Of a stretch of 64,000 nt of DNA, positions 25,965 to 38,200 are shown one piece after another. Position 1 is the stretch's first letter. Each line of letters starts with the position of its first letter. Below the pieces are notes generated by a model. It worked only from the letters and a program-made list of their open reading frames with translations, searched no databases and was not told the DNA's origin. Source of the stretch: Paenibacillus borealis (lineage in GTDB: Bacteria > Bacillota > Bacilli > Paenibacillales > Paenibacillaceae); NCBI RefSeq assembly GCF_000758665.1, contig NZ_CP009285.1:4340001-4404000 (forward strand), in the 5' to 3' direction. A program made the translations under genes and the position numbers.

Positions 25965-27110
25965 GTGAAATGGACAAAAAGCAGAGCTGCCGCAGCTTCA
26001 GGTGTCCCGCTGTGTCTGGCCGTTATCCTTCTGCTAAGCGGAGGGGGTGTCCCGGAAGGTCCTCTTGGGCTTGAGGAGAAAGAAGCTGCTTCCACCAAGG
26101 CTCAACTGGGCATACCGGAGCGGATGGCAATGGACACTGAGGTGGCACGGATTAACGGGCATGCAGTGACCGCGGCGGAACTGCAGTATGCGATGGGACT
26201 CCAGCGCACGCAGGTGATTGAATACTTCCGGGATACTTACCATCAGGCGTATGAAGAGAACTTTTGGAAGCTGGAGATTGGCGGTGAGAATCCGCTCGAG
26301 CTGCTCAAGCGCGAGGCGCTTACCTCCTGGACACGAAGCCGGATTCTGCTGGAGATGGGCCATGAAGAAGGGCTTGTTGACAGCACGGACTTTGGCGGGC
26401 TGCTCACTGAGATGGAACGCGAGAACAAACGGCGGACTCAGGCAGCTGCTGCCGGGAGAGCGGTGTTTGGTCCGGCCGAGCTGGATGAAGGCAGCTTCAT
26501 TCCCTACTATCTGAGCAATCTGGAGATTGCGCTTCGGGAGAAGACGCCAGGGGCCGGAGAGACCGGACGGGAAGAAGAACCGGCAGCGGAGGATCAGGTT
26601 AGCAGCATTCCTGAGGAACAAGAGCTTAGGTTTACCCGCATTTCCATAGCCTACCGGAGCGAAAGGGAGAGTGCAGCAGAGAACAAGCAAGGAACACAAC
26701 AACTTCTGTCTGAGATGCGGCAGCTTCTGCTGGATGGCAGAAGCCCGGAAGAAGCGGTTTCAGAGCTGAGAAATGACAACGCTTCCTTTTCTGGCTTGAC
26801 TCTCAGCAGTGAAAGGCTGGACAGCGCCAACGCCAGAGTGTATTTCCGCGAGCAGGGCCAGCTCTATGCCTGGCTGACCGGAGAGCGGGAGTCCGGCGAG
26901 ATCAGCCCAGTCATAGATGAAGGCTTTACAGGGGAATGGGTAATCGCGGTGCTTGGTGATGTAAAACCGCAGAAGCCAGAAACAACAGCGGAGGAGCGGA
27001 AAGGGAAAGCGGCGGCGGAGACAGGCTTCGGGCGGGAACTGGAGCAGCGAATCCGTTCCGCCCGGATTGAGCTAACGGAGCCGGGATATTCCGGCCTGCA
27101 AATGCAGTAG
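25965..27110 (+). CDS. SurA/PrsA-like peptidyl-prolyl isomerase-type exported protein
   Basis: Likely GTG start 25965 (381 residues), since AGGTGGGAG precedes it; the frame stays open to 25911 but without a ribosome site. A hydrophobic stretch near residues 10-26 acts as signal or anchor. The segment VARINGHAVTAAELQYAM followed by long helices resembles the SurA_N chaperone region, and the C-terminal part (YFREQGQLYAWLTGERESGEISPVIDEG) resembles the parvulin-family end. The canonical parvulin catalytic core is not clearly seen, so chaperone rather than isomerase activity is possible. Genes of this type often sit beside exported polysaccharide enzymes, and here one follows 32 bp later. Function is inferred. 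Confidence 0.6.
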   Translation: MKWTKSRAAAASGVPLCLAVILLLSGGGVPEGPLGLEEKEAASTKAQLGIPERMAMDTEVARINGHAVTAAELQYAMGLQRTQVIEYFRDTYHQAYEENFWKLEIGGENPLELLKREALTSWTRSRILLEMGHEEGLVDSTDFGGLLTEMERENKRRTQAAAAGRAVFGPAELDEGSFIPYYLSNLEIALREKTPGAGETGREEEPAAEDQVSSIPEEQELRFTRISIAYRSERESAAENKQGTQQLLSEMRQLLLDGRSPEEAVSELRNDNASFSGLTLSSERLDSANARVYFREQGQLYAWLTGERESGEISPVIDEGFTGEWVIAVLGDVKPQKPETTAEERKGKAAAETGFGRELEQRIRSARIELTEPGYSGLQMQ

Positions 27111-27142
27111 CATACCATTCACATCGGGAGGTTTAAGCGAAG

Positions 27143-30100
27143 ATGACAAGAAGACCATGGCATCAGATGAACAAGCTGATTTTGGCGGCAATATTGATTC
27201 TGGCATCCGTCCTGTCCGTAATGGTCCCGTCAACGGTCCGCGCGGCCGGTACGTCCTATTATGTCGATGCTGCAGGGGGCAGCGACAGCAACACAGGAAG
27301 CTCCGAAACCCAGGCCTGGAAGACGCTGGACAAAGTGAACGCTACAGTGTTTCAGCCTGGAGACCGCATTCTGTTCAAGGCGGGCGGGGTCTGGACGGGG
27401 ACACTGTCACCCCAGGGCTCGGGCAGCGAAGGCAGTCCGATTCAGATTGACCGCTACAGCGAAGGGGCCAAGCCGTTGATTGCGGGTGGAGGTGCCGCCG
27501 CTGCCGTATATTTCTACAATCAGGAGCAGTGGGAGGTCCGTAATCTCGAGATTACCAATAATGCGGCCAGTCCGGGCGAGCGCAGAGGCATTCATGTCAG
27601 CGGAAGCAGCGGAAGCTGGACGAATCCCAAGGTCTATAAGCATTTCGTGTTCGAGAATCTCGATATCCATCAGGTCAAAGGGACAACGGCCACCGATTAT
27701 GTGCATAATGGCGGAATTATCGTCTGGGGTCCGGACTGGGATCTGCATGTATCGGATGTGGTCATCAAGAACAACCATATCTATTCGCTCGACAGTGTAG
27801 GGATCTATCTGAATGGAGCACAGCGCACCTACTCCACCGGGCTTAAGGTGCAGAATAATGTGATTAATGATGTGGCTGCCGACGGGGCGGTTGTGCTCAA
27901 TACGACGGGCGGGGTCATCGAGCATAATGTGGTGTACGATACCCATGTACGCGCGTCCGGGTATCACGTGCCGCTGTGGGTATGGGGCACGAAGGATGCA
28001 GTCATCCAGTACAATGAAGTGTACAACACCGCCCCCGGCGGAGATGCGATGGCTTACGATGCGGATTATAACAGTGACGGCACTATTATCCAGTACAACT
28101 ACAGTCACCATAACGCAGGAGGGATGGTACTGGTCGTCAATGACGGGACAACTGCCTCCAATTACAATACCAATACGGTCGTCCGCTATAATATCAGCGA
28201 GAATGACGGAGAGGCGGTGTTCAATCTGAACGGCCCGGTCAGCAGCGCGAAGTTCTATAACAATACCGTCTATCTGCCGCTCACATCCAGCACCAAGGTG
28301 GTCAATTACGGCTTTTGGGATGGTTATGCTTCAAATACGGCCTTTTACAACAACCTGATTTATAATCTGGGCACCGGGGGATACCAGTTCGGTTCCAGCA
28401 CCGGCAACATTTTCGATAATAATCTGTTCTACGGCAACCATCCATCCAGCGAACCGGCTGACCCGCACAAAATCACCGCTGATCCGAAGCTCGCTTCACC
28501 CGGCTCGGGCGGCATCGGCCGTGACACGCTGGCCGGCTATCAGCTGCTGAATACCTCTCCGGCCATTGGTAGCGGCAGAATCATCAGCGGCAACGGCGGC
28601 AGCGATTATTTCGGCAATCCGGTTCCGGCAGGCACTGCCCCCAATATCGGGGCATACCAGGGAGCGGGACTGGACCCGAACAATCTGCCTCCGCTGCCGC
28701 AGCCGCCCTCCCAGAATAATCTGCTGCTCAATCCGGGGTTTGAGACAGGCGATTTCAGCAACTGGCCGCTTCATTACAATGGAGCTTCTATCGTGAACAC
28801 CGGAGCACATACCGGGACCTACGCTGCCGCACTTACCGGCAACTATGCAGGAATGGAGCAGAACATTGGCGGCCTGCATCCGAACACCATGTATAAGCTG
28901 TATGCTTTTGGCGCAGCCAGCGGCGGCGGCTCGGCCGTATTCGGAGTGAAGAACCACGGCAATGCCGAACAGAGTGTCTATATGACTTCAATTGCTTATA
29001 CCCGCAAGGAAATTACATTTACGACAGGGGCGTCCAGCACCAGCGCTACGATTTTTCTATACAAAGCCGGAGGGTCCGGACAGGTGACGTTCGACGATCT
29101 GGAGCTGATTCAATTCAGCGCATCCCCCGCCGGTCCTGCCGACCCGGTGTTCACTGAAGGCGGAAGTGACGAATTCGCCGGGCCCGATCTGGATGGTCAG
29201 TGGACTTGGGTTAGGGAGAACAGCGCAGCCTGGTCGCTGACGGCAAATCCCGGCTCCATGCGGATAACGGCAGAGAGCGGAGAAATCGCTGAGGGCGCTG
29301 CAACTGCCAAGAATATTCTGCTCACCGGAGCGCCTGAAGGGGACTGGACCCTTGAAACGAGGCTTACAGGGTTACCGGCGTCCCCATGGGCCCAGGGCGG
29401 ACTGATTGTCTATGAGAGCGATGCTACCTTCGTCCGGATCACCAGGATGTACGGCACCGGCAACGAATTCCAGTTCACTGCGCAAAAAAATACCGTGCGG
29501 CAGCATGTCGAAACCGCCGATACTCTGGGATCGGCCGTATACCTCCGACTGGTCAAGACAGGCGATACTTACAGCGGCTTCTATTCCGCCGACGGTGTGA
29601 GCTACCAGCAGGCTGGAGCAGATCAGACAGTGGAAATTGCAGAGCCAAAGATCGGTTTGTTCACGGGAGGCGGTACCGGATTCACCGCAGACTATGACTA
29701 TTTCCGGTTCATTCCGGCAGAGTCCGAACCGGAGCCGGAGCCGGAGCCGGTCAACCTGCTGCAGAACCCCGGTTTCGAGAGCGGGGACTTCACCGGCTGG
29801 GCAGTCCATTATAACGGCTCTTCGCTCTCGGACACTGCCCCGCACACAGGAGACTACTCCGCAAAGCTAAGCGGGTCGGCTTCGGGCATGGAGCAGACGG
29901 TTTCCGGCCTGCTTCCTGGCACGGCCTACAGGCTGTCCGGCTTCGGACAAAGTGTAAGCGGCGGGGTTGCGGTGTTTGGGGTCAAGAATTACGGCGGCAC
30001 GTTCACGGATGCCTGGGGCTTCGAGCAGGGCACTGGATATGTGCAGAAAGAAATTGAATTCACAACAGGAAGCGCCAGCACCAGCGCCACGATTTATCTG

Positions 30101-30166
30101 TATAAAGGCAGCGCCGGCGGCGAAGTCCATTTCGACGATCTGGTGCTGACAGAGGTGCAGCAGTAG
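27143..30166 (+). CDS. Secreted right-handed beta-helix protein with two CBM-like modules and a ConA-like domain
   Basis: This 1007-residue exported protein has a signal peptide ending near VRA-AGTSYYVDAAGG. Residues about 35-515 form a parallel beta-helix (right-handed beta-helix/pectate-lyase-like superfamily) opening with YYVDAAGGSDSNTG, as in many polysaccharide lyases. A CBM4/9-like jelly roll (about 525-657, NPGFETGDFSNW), a DUF1349/GH43-C2-like ConA domain (about 672-865), an acidic EPEP linker and a second CBM4/9-like module (870-1007, NPGFESGDFTGW) follow. The two CBM-like modules are clearly duplicates. Catalytic residues could not be assigned. It is the last gene of the sugar-uptake cluster and probably generates the oligosaccharide taken up by it; pectin or another acidic glycan is a guess. 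Confidence 0.8.
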   Translation: MTRRPWHQMNKLILAAILILASVLSVMVPSTVRAAGTSYYVDAAGGSDSNTGSSETQAWKTLDKVNATVFQPGDRILFKAGGVWTGTLSPQGSGSEGSPIQIDRYSEGAKPLIAGGGAAAAVYFYNQEQWEVRNLEITNNAASPGERRGIHVSGSSGSWTNPKVYKHFVFENLDIHQVKGTTATDYVHNGGIIVWGPDWDLHVSDVVIKNNHIYSLDSVGIYLNGAQRTYSTGLKVQNNVINDVAADGAVVLNTTGGVIEHNVVYDTHVRASGYHVPLWVWGTKDAVIQYNEVYNTAPGGDAMAYDADYNSDGTIIQYNYSHHNAGGMVLVVNDGTTASNYNTNTVVRYNISENDGEAVFNLNGPVSSAKFYNNTVYLPLTSSTKVVNYGFWDGYASNTAFYNNLIYNLGTGGYQFGSSTGNIFDNNLFYGNHPSSEPADPHKITADPKLASPGSGGIGRDTLAGYQLLNTSPAIGSGRIISGNGGSDYFGNPVPAGTAPNIGAYQGAGLDPNNLPPLPQPPSQNNLLLNPGFETGDFSNWPLHYNGASIVNTGAHTGTYAAALTGNYAGMEQNIGGLHPNTMYKLYAFGAASGGGSAVFGVKNHGNAEQSVYMTSIAYTRKEITFTTGASSTSATIFLYKAGGSGQVTFDDLELIQFSASPAGPADPVFTEGGSDEFAGPDLDGQWTWVRENSAAWSLTANPGSMRITAESGEIAEGAATAKNILLTGAPEGDWTLETRLTGLPASPWAQGGLIVYESDATFVRITRMYGTGNEFQFTAQKNTVRQHVETADTLGSAVYLRLVKTGDTYSGFYSADGVSYQQAGADQTVEIAEPKIGLFTGGGTGFTADYDYFRFIPAESEPEPEPEPVNLLQNPGFESGDFTGWAVHYNGSSLSDTAPHTGDYSAKLSGSASGMEQTVSGLLPGTAYRLSGFGQSVSGGVAVFGVKNYGGTFTDAWGFEQGTGYVQKEIEFTTGSASTSATIYLYKGSAGGEVHFDDLVLTEVQQ
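29729..29751 (+). repeat. GAGCCG triplet-pair repeat encoding the Glu-Pro linker
   Basis: A short run of GAGCCG units encodes an EPEPEP linker between the ConA-like domain and the second CBM-like module. Confidence 0.7.
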
Positions 30167-30260
30167 CCGATACATTCAATGGGTCAGCTATAGGATTGAA
30201 GCAGCGAACCGGATTACGATAGATCACGATAGTTACTGTGATATAGAGAGGCAGCAATTC

Positions 30261-30316
30261 AAAAGGGACGGTTCTTCAAGCCACTTCAGTGACTTAAAGG
30301 ACCGCTCCTTTTTTTA
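30261..30316 (+). terminator. Terminator of the second sugar-utilisation cluster
   Basis: AAAGGGACGGTTCTTCAAG (from 30262) pairs imperfectly with CTTAAAGGACCGCTCCTTT, followed by seven T residues ending near 30315. Confidence 0.85.
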
Positions 30317-30540
30317 TAGCCATCCTGCAACGCCAAGGATTTCAGTTCTTGTTGAGGTAAGGTCAACAAAGGTAATTTAGTTATAAAGTAGAATATGTAA
30401 TAGACTTTCATGGCGGAACGTGCGATGGACGCTCGGTTTAGCAGGAATACTAATGGCAGCTTCAGGATTAGTGCTCACTCTAATTTATCCGGTTTTTTGT
30501 AAAAGGAATGCAAAATTATATATAGGATAGGTGAGATTAA
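30317..30540 (+). other. Gene-free stretch with a possible small membrane-protein remnant
   Basis: From about 30410 to 30530 one plus-strand frame reads WRNVRWTLGLAGILMAASG and continues hydrophobically (LVLTLIYPVFCK) to a TAG, but has no start codon or ribosome site. It resembles the tail of a small membrane protein; no family was recognised. Confidence 0.35.
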
Positions 30541-30843
30541 ATGATTGATTTATTACAATTACAAAAAAGAGTTTATCAGAACAAAGTTGCGAAAGGATTT
30601 AATGTTACAGATATTTTCAAAGAGTTTTGTTTTATGTATGGCGAATTATCAGAAGCCTGCGATGCTTATCTGAAAAAGAAAGACGATTTGGGTGAAGAAT
30701 TGGCTGATGTTGCACTCTATTTAATAGGACTCTCGGAGCTTCTAGGGATTAACCTGGAAGAAGAGATCATGCATAAAATGGAAAAAAACGAAAAAAGAAT
30801 ATACGAAAATAAAGATGGTGTACTTACAAAAGTAAAAGAATAA
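30541..30843 (+). CDS. MazG-like nucleotide pyrophosphohydrolase-related protein
   Basis: This 100-residue all-helical protein has the MazG-superfamily metal motif: EFCFMYGELSEACDAY gives the ExxE part and DDLGEELADVALYLIG gives the ExxD part. Members hydrolyse (d)NTPs to monophosphates or clean up damaged nucleotides. The length fits the small MazG-like group (PF03819/PF12643 type). ATG 30541 follows AGGTGAG. Codon use is more AT-rich than in the sugar genes before it. It stands alone between a terminator and a convergent protease gene. Confidence 0.75.
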   Translation: MIDLLQLQKRVYQNKVAKGFNVTDIFKEFCFMYGELSEACDAYLKKKDDLGEELADVALYLIGLSELLGINLEEEIMHKMEKNEKRIYENKDGVLTKVKE

Positions 30844-30906
30844 TATAAAGAATTCATACAACACGATTTTAAGAACTTCAACACTTATTCATTGATTTAC
30901 ATTATG

Positions 30907-30937
30907 CAGGCCAATGATCATGAGGATCATTGGCCTG
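30907..30937. terminator. Bidirectional hairpin between the MazG-like and protease genes
   Basis: CAGGCCAATGATC (30907-30919) and GATCATTGGCCTG (30925-30937) form a perfect 13-bp stem with a five-base loop. The plus strand continues T-rich (TTATTCTGTTCTT). Placed between convergent genes, it fits a shared stop. Confidence 0.7.
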
Positions 30938-30948
30938 TTATTCTGTTC

Positions 30949-33153
<2,205 letters not shown>

Positions 33154-33505
33154 TTAATCCCCCAGGAAAACGATACTATTAGCAGGATCATACAATTCCT
33201 TTAATTGCTTCTGAAATTGAATAGGGCTCATACCCGTCACGGTGGAATGAGGACAGACTCATGCTCGCTGCTTCGGCAAGCTCTTCAGCGCGCATGGATG
33301 GATTGAATTTCGAACTAATATGTTCTATGGCTTCTCTGATCCGGTAAGTATTGCTCCCTTCCATGGCTATTTGGCCTAATGTAACACCATAAGGCCCCTT
33401 CAAAAGGGTATAAAGAATTTCTTTTGCGAGCAGTAGAGCAAGGAACGTAATCTCTTCCGGCCGGTTCAAAAATTCGATGAGCCAATGACAGGAATAGGCA
33501 ACCAT
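33154..33505 (-). pseudogene. Decayed AraC-family regulator (C-terminal part)
   Basis: The minus-strand frame from 33505 reads like the AraC_N/AraC type regulator: LLAKEILYTLLKGPYGVTLGQIAMEGSNTYRIREAI and the first helix-turn-helix MRAEELAEAASMSLSSFHR. Directly after FHR the expected HFK residues are missing and the reading frame shifts; the other frame then continues TGMSPIQFQKQLKELYD to a stop at 33154. The N-terminal portion is also absent, with an in-frame TAA just before the ATG. Functional genes of this type control adjacent transporters or reductases, and an MFS fragment lies divergently beside it. Confidence 0.85.
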
Positions 33506-33570
33506 TTAATACGATCAGGATAACGGTTATATGCTTTTTCCTGCATAATTAGATTAGGACATAATCGAAA

Positions 33571-33903
33571 TTGGAGGAAATCCAGATTGGGCGGCTTCAG
33601 GCGGACCGGATAGGCGGCATTATCCGTACGCTCTTCTGTTCGATGGCTGTTCAAGTTCTCGCATTGGTTCTGTTATCCTCCGTTCTCGGCTGGGTAACCG
33701 GAATCATCATATTCCTTGTGGTCTGGGAGATCGCTGTATGGACATTTGGCCCAACTCAGAATTTCAATGTGGTCTCACTGGCTCCTGAAGCCTCCAGCAT
33801 TGTACTTAGCCTTAACAGCTCGTTCGTACAGCTTGGGTTTGCAGCTGCAATTGCCGTGTTATCCTTAAGCCGTGGCCATTCGGTTGTGCGGTCAGAAGGA
33901 TGA
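33571..33903 (+). pseudogene. C-terminal fragment of an MFS transporter
   Basis: Only about 110 residues remain: a loop GRLQADRIGG resembling the intracellular loop of major facilitator proteins and three to four membrane segments (SMAVQVLALVLLSSVLGWV; GIIIFLVVWEIAVWTFG; FVQLGFAAAIAVLSLS). The section GPTQNFNVVSLAPEASSIVLSLNSS is typical of the YdhP/AraJ-like efflux family. The N-terminal eight or so segments are missing, so it is a remnant although the frame is open. It probably paired with the decayed AraC gene next to it. Confidence 0.8.
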
Positions 33904-34041
33904 TATTCAATGGAGACAATAATGAAGGAGGCTGCCAGTTTGACAAAATGCAGAACGATAACCATGCTGCTGCTTGTGCTGATGCCATGATGCAGTTAAT
34001 GTATAGAGTAGATATCCCTTATGAACAAAGGAGAACTGAAA

Positions 34042-34617
34042 ATGAGAAAACTCGTTCTATTTCTGCACGCATCGCTTGACGGTTATGTGGAAGGACCGAA
34101 TGGTGAAATGGATATTGGCTGGGTTTCCTATGATGCTGATTTGGAGAAACATGCGAAGGAAATTCTGAGTACTGCCGACACAGTCATTTGGGGACGCGGG
34201 ACTTATCAGATGATGCACAGTTACTGGCCATCCGTGCCTTCGAACCCGTCTGCTTCGGAGCATGAACGGAATCATGCCGAGTGGATCGAAAAGACAAACA
34301 AAATCGTTTTTTCCACGACGCTGGAGAACGTCGAATGGAACAATTCCAGACTGGTGAAAGAAAATATCGAGGAAGAGATCAACAATCTCAAGCAGCAGCC
34401 AGGCAAGGATATGGTCATCCTCGGCAGTCCCAGGTTCGCACACCACCTTATGCAGCTGGATTTAATTGATGAGTATAAAATTACGGTTTCTCCTGTCCTG
34501 ATCGGTAGCGGATTGCCGTTATTCCAAGGCCTCAAGGAGAAGATTAATCTTAAGCTAATCGAAAACAAAACCTTTGATTCTGGAGCCATAGGTCTCGTGT
34601 ACCAGACGATAAGATGA
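34042..34617 (+). CDS. Dihydrofolate-reductase-like (RibD C-terminal domain) protein
   Basis: This 191-residue protein of the RibD_C/YyaP family adopts the DHFR fold. Start ATG 34042 is chosen over 34021 because AAGGAG lies ten bases before it. Typical features are LFLHASLDGYVEGPNGEMD, VIWGRGTYQMMHSYWP, KDMVILGSPRFAHHLMQLDLIDEYKI and the end SPVLIGSGLPLF. Members are NADPH-dependent reductases of mostly unknown substrate and do not normally replace the housekeeping FolA. The gene is monocistronic and ends in a good terminator. Confidence 0.9.
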   Translation: MRKLVLFLHASLDGYVEGPNGEMDIGWVSYDADLEKHAKEILSTADTVIWGRGTYQMMHSYWPSVPSNPSASEHERNHAEWIEKTNKIVFSTTLENVEWNNSRLVKENIEEEINNLKQQPGKDMVILGSPRFAHHLMQLDLIDEYKITVSPVLIGSGLPLFQGLKEKINLKLIENKTFDSGAIGLVYQTIR

Positions 34618-34639
34618 CCGTTAGCTCAATAACAACAAG

Positions 34640-34674
34640 AAGGCAGCCGATCAACATGATCAGCTGCCTTTGTT
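34640..34674 (+). terminator. Terminator of the DHFR-like gene
   Basis: AAGGCAGCCGATC (34640-34652) pairs with GATCAGCTGCCTT (34658-34670) with one G-T, loop AACAT, followed by TTGTT. Confidence 0.75.
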
Positions 34675-34760
34675 CAACGAACGTGCAGTGTAACTTAAAT
34701 AAACCACACCTGCATTGAAATAGTCACACCGTGGTTCTGGTAATCTCGCTAATATAATGA

Positions 34761-35025
34761 CATGATTATAGCGAAGGGTTAAAGTTGCACCCCAACGAAG
34801 AGTTAATGGTTTATGAAGATGAAGGACGTGTTATCGCCTGTATTCCCCTTCATTATATCCAGCAATTAGGAATTAGAGGAATTTGCCTCTGCCTCTGCAA
34901 GAAAACGGGGATGTGACCATATCCAAGTTCATTGCCATTCCAGAAGAATAGAGGCTCATAAATTTTATGAGAGACAAGGTTTTAAGGAGGCTCCTAAGTA
35001 CTTTTCAAAAATGTTAGACAAATGA
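34761..35025 (+). pseudogene. Remnant of a GNAT acetyltransferase
   Basis: One frame reads LHPNEELMVYEDEGRVIAC and IPLHYIQQLGIRGI (the early strands of a GNAT domain), then runs to a stop. Another frame, beginning about 34880, reads EFASASARKRGCDHIQVHC and RRIEAHKFYERQGF, the acetyl-CoA-binding and AhxFYexxGF end of the same fold. The central acetyl-CoA loop is missing and the frames do not join, so a deletion has broken the gene. Confidence 0.85.
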
Positions 35026-35058
35026 GGACTAAACTCTCACTAACTGACAGCAGTGTTA

Positions 35059-35089
35059 AGGCAAGCCATTATGGCTTGCCTTTTTTTTT
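35059..35089 (+). terminator. Strong terminator after the GNAT remnant
   Basis: AGGCAAGCC, loop ATTAT, GGCTTGCC, then nine T residues (35081-35089). Confidence 0.93.
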
Positions 35090-35266
35090 GAACAAGTAGG
35101 CTGGAACTGTGCCAGTCTTAGAAAAATCGCAAATTCATATGAGATTTGTTGCAGAAGTATTATTTATAGTTGATCTGCTCCATCCACACCTGAGTTATAT
35201 TTCTTTACAATAAGGATGTTAAAGGCTGGAAACTGCAGCTACTAAATGAATAATGGAGGTTGAACT

Positions 35267-38200
35267 ATGAGAATCAGCAAAAAGATTGTGGTAATCGTTC
35301 TTACATGGGCAATGATTCTGTCAGCAGTATCAATTGGTTTGCCAGCAAATGTAAACGCTTCATCTGTTTCCGGGAGCTTTTCCAAAGGGGCAGATATCAG
35401 CTGGCTGCCGCAAATGGAGGCTTTAGGCTATAAATTCTATAATGATAATGGCCAAGAGCAGGAGCTTTTACCAATACTTAAGGAGCACGGCATCGATTCC
35501 ATCAGAATCAGGGCCTGGGTTAATCCGTCAGATGATCCGGCCAATGGTCATAACAGTACACAAGAAGTTGTTGCACTGGCTTCCCGGGTAAGTGCCTACG
35601 GGTTCCGTGTGATGATCGATTTGCACTACAGCGACAGCTGGGCTGACCCTGGTCAACAGGTTACCCCTGAAGCCTGGAAGGACGATAATATAGAACAGCT
35701 GAAGGCGCATGTCTCGCAGTACACTACGGAAGTGATGCAGGCGCTCAAAGATGCAAATGTAACACCGGAATGGGTGCAGATCGGTAATGAGATTAATAAT
35801 GGAATGCTGCATCCTTTAGGAAGCTACAGTAATACAACCAACCTCGTTCAGTTGATCCAGGCCGGCTCACATGCTGCCAAGGCGGTGTTCCCGGACATTA
35901 AGGTCATCATCCATCGGGCCAGCGGAGCTGAAGCAGGGGTCGGGCCATTTTTTGCCGGTCTGGCAGCTGCCGGTCTTAAGGATTCGGATTACGATATCAT
36001 CGGCTTGTCCTATTATCCTGATGCTATTTTCACCTCTACCATCAATGATCTGAGCAACAATATGAATGCGTTGGAAGCCAAATATGGCAAAGAAGTGATG
36101 ATCGTTGAGGTCGGAGGGAATGTTTCCGAGGATGTTGACAGCGTATACAATATGCTCGTGGCGGTTCAGAATAAACTGAAGGCTGTTCCGGACAATAAGG
36201 GAACCGGTATCTTTTATTGGGAGCCTACCGGTGTATTGTTCGGCTATCCGTTATCGGCATGGAATATTGACGGCTCGCCGACCTTGGCTATGGATGCCTT
36301 CATCGACGGCGCAGCCGAAATCAACCGCCATCCGGTTACCGCGGTGTCCCTGGACAAGCCTGTAACCGCTATTGAAGTTGGCGGGACGGATAAATTAACA
36401 GCCATTTTCGAACCGTTGAATGCAACCTATAAAGGAGTAAGCTTTACAAGCTCTAAGCCGGAGGTTGTTAAAGTAGATCCTTATAGTGGAATACTTTCCG
36501 GAGTTTCTGTGGGAAGTGCCACCGTGACTGCAGTTACCTATGACGGGGGTTTCTCCGCATTCAGCGAGATCACCGTAATTCCAAGCTCAAATCTGATACA
36601 GAATCCCGGGTTTGAAGATGAGTTGAACGCATGGGAGCTTTCGGGAGATACAAGTGCAGTCAATATTGAAAAAGATGCTCATTCGGGTTCGTCAGCCCTG
36701 CATTACTATAGTACGACTCCTGCCGAGTTCAGGACTTCGCAGACGATCACTGGTCTGGAGAATGGAACGTATACTTTGTCGGCCTGGGTATCCGGCGGGG
36801 GCGGTGAAGAGATTTCAGAAATTTTTGCCGGCAGCAGAACACAACAGTTTACAAATACAGGATGGCAGAAATGGAGTAAGCCGGTTCTGGATCAAATTGA
36901 AGTTACGGATGGAACCTTGACCCTAGGCGCTCATCTTAAGCTTGCTGATGGCCAGTGGGGGAATATTGACGATTTCGAGCTGATTAAGAAGGATACCAGC
37001 AAGCTGCTGGATTTGAGGGTGAACGGCGCTACGGTTAGCGGATTTGATCCGGCCGTTCAGGACTACAATGTTGTTCTGCCGTATGGCACAACTGCTTTGC
37101 CAGCCGTTGAAGCGGTTGCAGAACAAGGCATATCGGCAGAAATTACGCAAACGGCTGCGCTGCCTGGCAGTGCAACCGTTGTTGTCAAGGGAGATGTAGT
37201 GAGAACCTACACCCTTCACTTCACGGTGGATTCGAACCCTGTGGTTAATTTCGGCTTCGAGCAGGTGAATGAAGCGGGTCTGCCTGTTGGCTGGACCATT
37301 CCTGATCCTGCTGCCCTGACCGCGAGTTCGGATGGCCATACCGGTGCAAGATCACTGGGATTCTGGAAGGATTCCGCCTTTACACTGGACGCCTATCAGA
37401 CGCTTACCGCTCTGGAGAATGGAATCTACACGCTGACGGCCTGGTCGCAGGGCGCCGGGGATGAGACGAAGAATCAGCTGTATGCCTTGAATGGCGAGAA
37501 GACCCTACTGAGCTCAAGCTTCGCGAACAAAGGCTGGAATGTATGGAACCAAGCGGTTGTTGAGAATATCAAGGTTACGGATGGAACACTGAAGATCGGG
37601 ATTTCACTTGAGGGGAATGCAAAGGACTGGGGCTCTTATGATGATATTGTGCTGGTTAAGACTGGTGACATTCCAGTAGAACCAACACCTACGCCAACGC
37701 CGACGCCGACGCCTACACCGACACTAACTCCTACATCATCACCAACGGCAATACCAACGGCGACACCAATACCAACACCAAGCCCAACAGCTGCCAGTGA
37801 AGATAACGGGCTGACTTCAACAGGTAGCGTCAGTGCTGCAACCAGTACTCCGGCGGCAATTCCGGTGGCCGTGACCTCTGGCACCGCTGCTGACGGCACC
37901 ACTTCATATAGTATGAGGATCAAAGCAACGGCAGGCAAGGAAGCAGGAACTGCCATCGTCAAGCTTGATTCCACTATAATCAGTGATCTGGTCAGCAAGG
38001 TCAAGCAAGCCGCAGCGGCCGGTCAAAAGGTTGTCATGGAGATTCAGATGGATCCGGAGGCAGGCCAATCATCTGTTGATGTAGTTATTGCCAAGGATGT
38101 TCTCAAACAGTTAATGGAGGTTGCCGGGGCAGAGCTGAAGCTGAATACAGGCATTGCTGATATTACCTTTACGTCCAAAGCAGTAGCAGCAATTGGAAGT

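Noticed and set aside
27407..28111. Minus-strand open frame opposite the beta-helix gene
   Set aside because: Repeats of Ile, Val and His reflect the antisense of the beta-helix codons; no independent coding signs.
37683..37797. Regular repeat that could be taken for a CRISPR or regulatory array
   Set aside because: It is an in-frame Thr-Pro linker of the GH53 protein; there is no repeat-spacer structure.
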